From UBA5429 sp942493315 (GTDB taxonomy: Bacteria; Bacteroidota; Bacteroidia; Bacteroidales; WCHB1-69), in the NCBI GenBank assembly GCA_942493315.1, contig OW818690.1, forward strand, positions 2,728,001 to 2,792,000: a stretch of 64,000 nucleotides of DNA, written 5' to 3'. The notes beneath the pieces are model-generated. The model was not told the DNA's origin and did no database searches. It saw only the letters and a program-made list of their open reading frames with translations. A program made the translations under genes and the position numbers. Positions 61,591 to 64,000 of the stretch are shown here, in pieces. Within the stretch, counting starts at the first letter, position 1; each line of letters opens with the position of its first letter.

Positions 61591-63600
61591 ATGAAAGAAA
61601 AAGAGTTACAAGAGGAACTTTCCGAAATTAAACTGCCTGAAAATGCTTATACTGAGCTACATGAAGGTGAAGAGTACAAACCCATTCTTTTAGGAACTAA
61701 AAAATATCCTGAAATAAATGTTTGGTCTGTGACCTGGGGAATTATTATGGCTGTCATTTTTTCTGCAGCTACAGCCTATTCCGGATTAAAATTTGGTCAG
61801 GTTTTTGAAGCAGCTATCCCAATCGCGATTATTGCTGTGGGTGCTTCTACCCTTGCTAAAAGAAAAGGGGCTTTATCTGAAAATGTGATCATTCAATCTA
61901 TTGGAGCTAGTTCAGGAGTGATTGTTGCCGGTGCTATTTTTACGTTACCTGCAATTTATATTATCAAAGAAACAAACCCTGTTTTAGGTGCTGAAATTCA
62001 AGTTAGCTTTTTCCAGATCTTCTTTGCTTCCCTTTTTGGTGGATTCCTCGGAATTATGTTCCTGATCCCTTTCAGAAAATATTTTGTTGGCGATATGCAT
62101 GGTAAATATCCATTTCCTGAAGCTACTGCTACAACTGAAATATTAGTTTCAGGAGCTAAAGGCGGCAATCAGGCTAAATTATTAATTGTTAGTGGATTAG
62201 TTGGTGGATTATTTGACTTTTTTGTTAGTACATTCAAATTTTGGGCCGAAGATATTAGTACCAGAATGACCGGTTGGGGTGAAAAATTAGCTTTAGATTA
62301 CAAGTTTGTATTCAAAATGAATGCCGGATCGATTTTACTGGGGACAGGTTATTTGATTGGATTAAAATACGCTATGATTATTTGTGCCGGATCATTACTT
62401 TCCTGGTGGTTTATTGTTCCACTTTTAGGAAGTTACGGGGTTACAGGTGATGGGATTTTAATGAGTACGCTCGATCCTGAATTGATTTTCAAAGGATATG
62501 TTCGTTATATCGGTATTGGTGGAATTGCAATGGCTGGTATTCTTGGAGTAATAAAATCTGCAGGTGTCATTAAAAAATCTTTAGGTGTTGCTTTCAAAGC
62601 AGGTAAAGCAGGTGCTGAAAATCAAAATAGTGTTTTAAGAACACAAAAAGATATTTCTATGAAGATCATATTAATTGGATTCGTAGTTGTTTTAGCTTTA
62701 TTAGGTGTATTTTTCTTTTTTGGAGGTATGGAAATGAATATGACCCAAGTTTTAGTTGGCATTTTAGTCATTTTCATTTTTGCATTTTTATTTACAACAG
62801 TTGCTGCTACGGCAATCGCTACTGTAGGAACAAACCCTGTATCAGGTATGACCATGATGACCTTGATTTTATCATCCTTCATTCTTTCAATGGTTGGATT
62901 AAAAGGGGGTACAGGAATTGTAACCGCATTAGTAGTGGGTGGTATTGTTTGTTCTGCTCTTTCCATGGCAGGTGGTTTTATCACCGATTTAAAAATTGGG
63001 TACTGGATTGGAACTTCCCCATACAAACAACAAGCACTAAAATTTTTAGGCACTTTGGTTTCAGCTTTGACTGTAGGTGCTGTAATTATGATATTATCAA
63101 AAACTTACGGATATGATCCATCAAAAGGTGGTTTGGTTGCTCCACAAGCAAATGCTATGGCTTCCATTATTCAACCCTTAATGTCAGGTGGTCAAACACC
63201 TTGGATTTTATACATTATTGGAGCCGTATTAGCCTTATTATTAGACCGATTAAAAATTCCTGCATTAGCGTTTGCTCTAGGAATGTTCATTCCTTTACAA
63301 CTAAATATTCCATTACTTGTAGGTGGAGCTATTGCCTGGTTTGTTGGAAGTAGAAGTAAAGATGAAGAGATCAATAAATTGAGAAAAGAGAAAGGAACCT
63401 TACTTGCATCCGGATTATTAGCCGGTGGCGCCATTATGGGTGTAGTAAGTGCGATTTTAAAATATGCAAATATTAATCTTTCTACCGGTATAATTTACCA
63501 AAGCTCCGATTTCTTCTCTGTTTTAGCAGTGATTGCATATATTGGGTTGGTAACTTACTTAATTATTCACTCTTTTAAAGTAAAAAAAGAGAACATTTAA
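61591..63600 (+). CDS. OPT family oligopeptide transporter
   Basis: A 669-residue permease with about 16 membrane segments. OPT features: GIIMAVIFSAATAYSGLKFG, KYPFPEATATTEILVSG, NPVSGMTMMTLILSSFI and the late MFIPLQLNIPLLVGGAIAW. It likely imports peptides or related chelates with protons, which fits an amino-acid-fermenting life style. 25 nt separate it from the downstream kinase gene, so they may be co-transcribed. Confidence 0.92.
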   Translation: MKEKELQEELSEIKLPENAYTELHEGEEYKPILLGTKKYPEINVWSVTWGIIMAVIFSAATAYSGLKFGQVFEAAIPIAIIAVGASTLAKRKGALSENVIIQSIGASSGVIVAGAIFTLPAIYIIKETNPVLGAEIQVSFFQIFFASLFGGFLGIMFLIPFRKYFVGDMHGKYPFPEATATTEILVSGAKGGNQAKLLIVSGLVGGLFDFFVSTFKFWAEDISTRMTGWGEKLALDYKFVFKMNAGSILLGTGYLIGLKYAMIICAGSLLSWWFIVPLLGSYGVTGDGILMSTLDPELIFKGYVRYIGIGGIAMAGILGVIKSAGVIKKSLGVAFKAGKAGAENQNSVLRTQKDISMKIILIGFVVVLALLGVFFFFGGMEMNMTQVLVGILVIFIFAFLFTTVAATAIATVGTNPVSGMTMMTLILSSFILSMVGLKGGTGIVTALVVGGIVCSALSMAGGFITDLKIGYWIGTSPYKQQALKFLGTLVSALTVGAVIMILSKTYGYDPSKGGLVAPQANAMASIIQPLMSGGQTPWILYIIGAVLALLLDRLKIPALAFALGMFIPLQLNIPLLVGGAIAWFVGSRSKDEEINKLRKEKGTLLASGLLAGGAIMGVVSAILKYANINLSTGIIYQSSDFFSVLAVIAYIGLVTYLIIHSFKVKKENI

Positions 63601-63625
63601 ATTTAAAATTAAAGAATTCTAAATT

Positions 63626-64000
63626 ATGCATATAGCAATTGCCGGAAATATCGGATCAGGAAAAACAACATTAACCGGAATGTTAGCCAAACATTATGGA
63701 TGGGAACCACAATACGAAAGTGTGGACAACAATCCATACCTTGCCAGTTTTTACGAAGATATGCAAAGATGGTCTTTCAACTTGCAAATCTATTTTTTAA
63801 ATTGTCGTTTCAGACAGGTTACAGAAATCAGAAAAAAGAAAAAAGATATTGTACAAGATCGTACTATTTACGAAGATGCTTACATTTTTGCACCCAACTT
63901 ACACACCATGGGATTAATGCCCACACGTGATTTTGAAAATTACTCTTCGTTGTTTGAGTTGATGTCACAATTTCTTCAAGCTCCTGATTTGCTTATTTAT
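63626..64000 (+). CDS. Deoxynucleoside kinase, 3' end outside window
   Basis: The first 125 residues of a dNK-type kinase, open to the window edge. The P-loop is IAIAGNIGSGKTTLTGML. The substrate motif is YESVDNNPYLASFYEDM. The DRx motif is VQDRTIYEDAYIFA. Phosphorylates deoxyadenosine/deoxyguanosine or similar in salvage; which base cannot be told from this part. Confidence 0.88.
   Translation, partial: MHIAIAGNIGSGKTTLTGMLAKHYGWEPQYESVDNNPYLASFYEDMQRWSFNLQIYFLNCRFRQVTEIRKKKKDIVQDRTIYEDAYIFAPNLHTMGLMPTRDFENYSSLFELMSQFLQAPDLLIY

Noticed and set aside
62622..63053. Minus-strand frame inside the OPT transporter gene (143 residues)
   Set aside because: A shadow of the strong plus-strand coding sequence; Pro/Thr-rich, with no recognisable motif and no -7 box.

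Overview
The window is an AT-rich chromosomal segment of a member of the Bacteroidota, most likely an anaerobic, amino-acid-fermenting Bacteroidales-type bacterium. The grounds are a type IX secretion sorting domain, a FISUMP lipoprotein, TAnnTTTG-type -7 promoter boxes before many genes, a fused glycogen synthase/phosphorylase typical of the phylum, and enzymes of lysine fermentation (kamD, kce, kal, a CoA-transferase alpha subunit, EtfAB and an acyl-CoA dehydrogenase). No rRNA, tRNA or CRISPR array was seen.

Layout. 1-3812 (+): 3' part of mazG, an AGCS-type symporter, argS. 3958-6092: an IS1595-like transposase gene between two inverted, roughly 350-bp copies of a GC-rich structured element. 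6632-19513 (-): a complete phosphate regulon: porin, pstSCAB-phoU, phoBR and two PiT-type permeases, with three promoters that share an 11-bp-phased TTAC (Pho-box-like) architecture. 19846-22346: secreted endonuclease/phosphatase-fold protein, two small membrane proteins and a T9SS cargo protein. 22605-26271 (-): acyl-CoA dehydrogenase, etfA, etfB. 26371-32287: two paralogous membrane LytTR regulators flanking an IS256-family element and a long-chain acyl-CoA synthetase. 32289-34690 (+): GNAT, CoA-transferase alpha subunit, kal, kce. 34739-39759 (-): gyrA with two TPR genes. 39986-43875: ridA, a solo relative of the structured element, two active-looking rhomboids and a second EEP-fold protein. 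44215-48429 (-): 1404-aa synthase/phosphorylase. 48650-52062 (-): small exported protein, glycosyltransferase, flippase. 52203-54865 (+): MATE exporter, hemerythrin protein, pseudo-receiver LuxR regulator. 55024-56845 (+): AAA ATPase with a Cys-rich partner of unknown function. 57019-58575 (-): kamD. 58798 to the end (+): SDR, DUF1761-like protein, FISUMP lipoprotein, OPT transporter, and the start of a deoxynucleoside kinase.

Nearly every long intergenic gap is filled with short-period tandem arrays, mostly heptamers of quite different sequence (AAGTAAR, ACCTGNN, GACNANN, GGGCGAA, TCAGYTW, AATGAAW) and some octamers (GCTAATKT, GAGCATTC). Unit types change while the 7-nt register is kept, and all mobile elements in the window border such arrays.

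The most notable observations are: (1) a PstS-like segment inside the periplasmic insert of PstC; (2) the inverted structured elements round the transposase, with an identical 17-nt loop on unrelated but perfectly paired stems; (3) the heptamer arrays; (4) the phased Pho promoters; (5) the two small accessory modules at 53.6-56.8 kb. Positions and sequence matches were read by eye; family assignments rest on motif recognition, without database searches.
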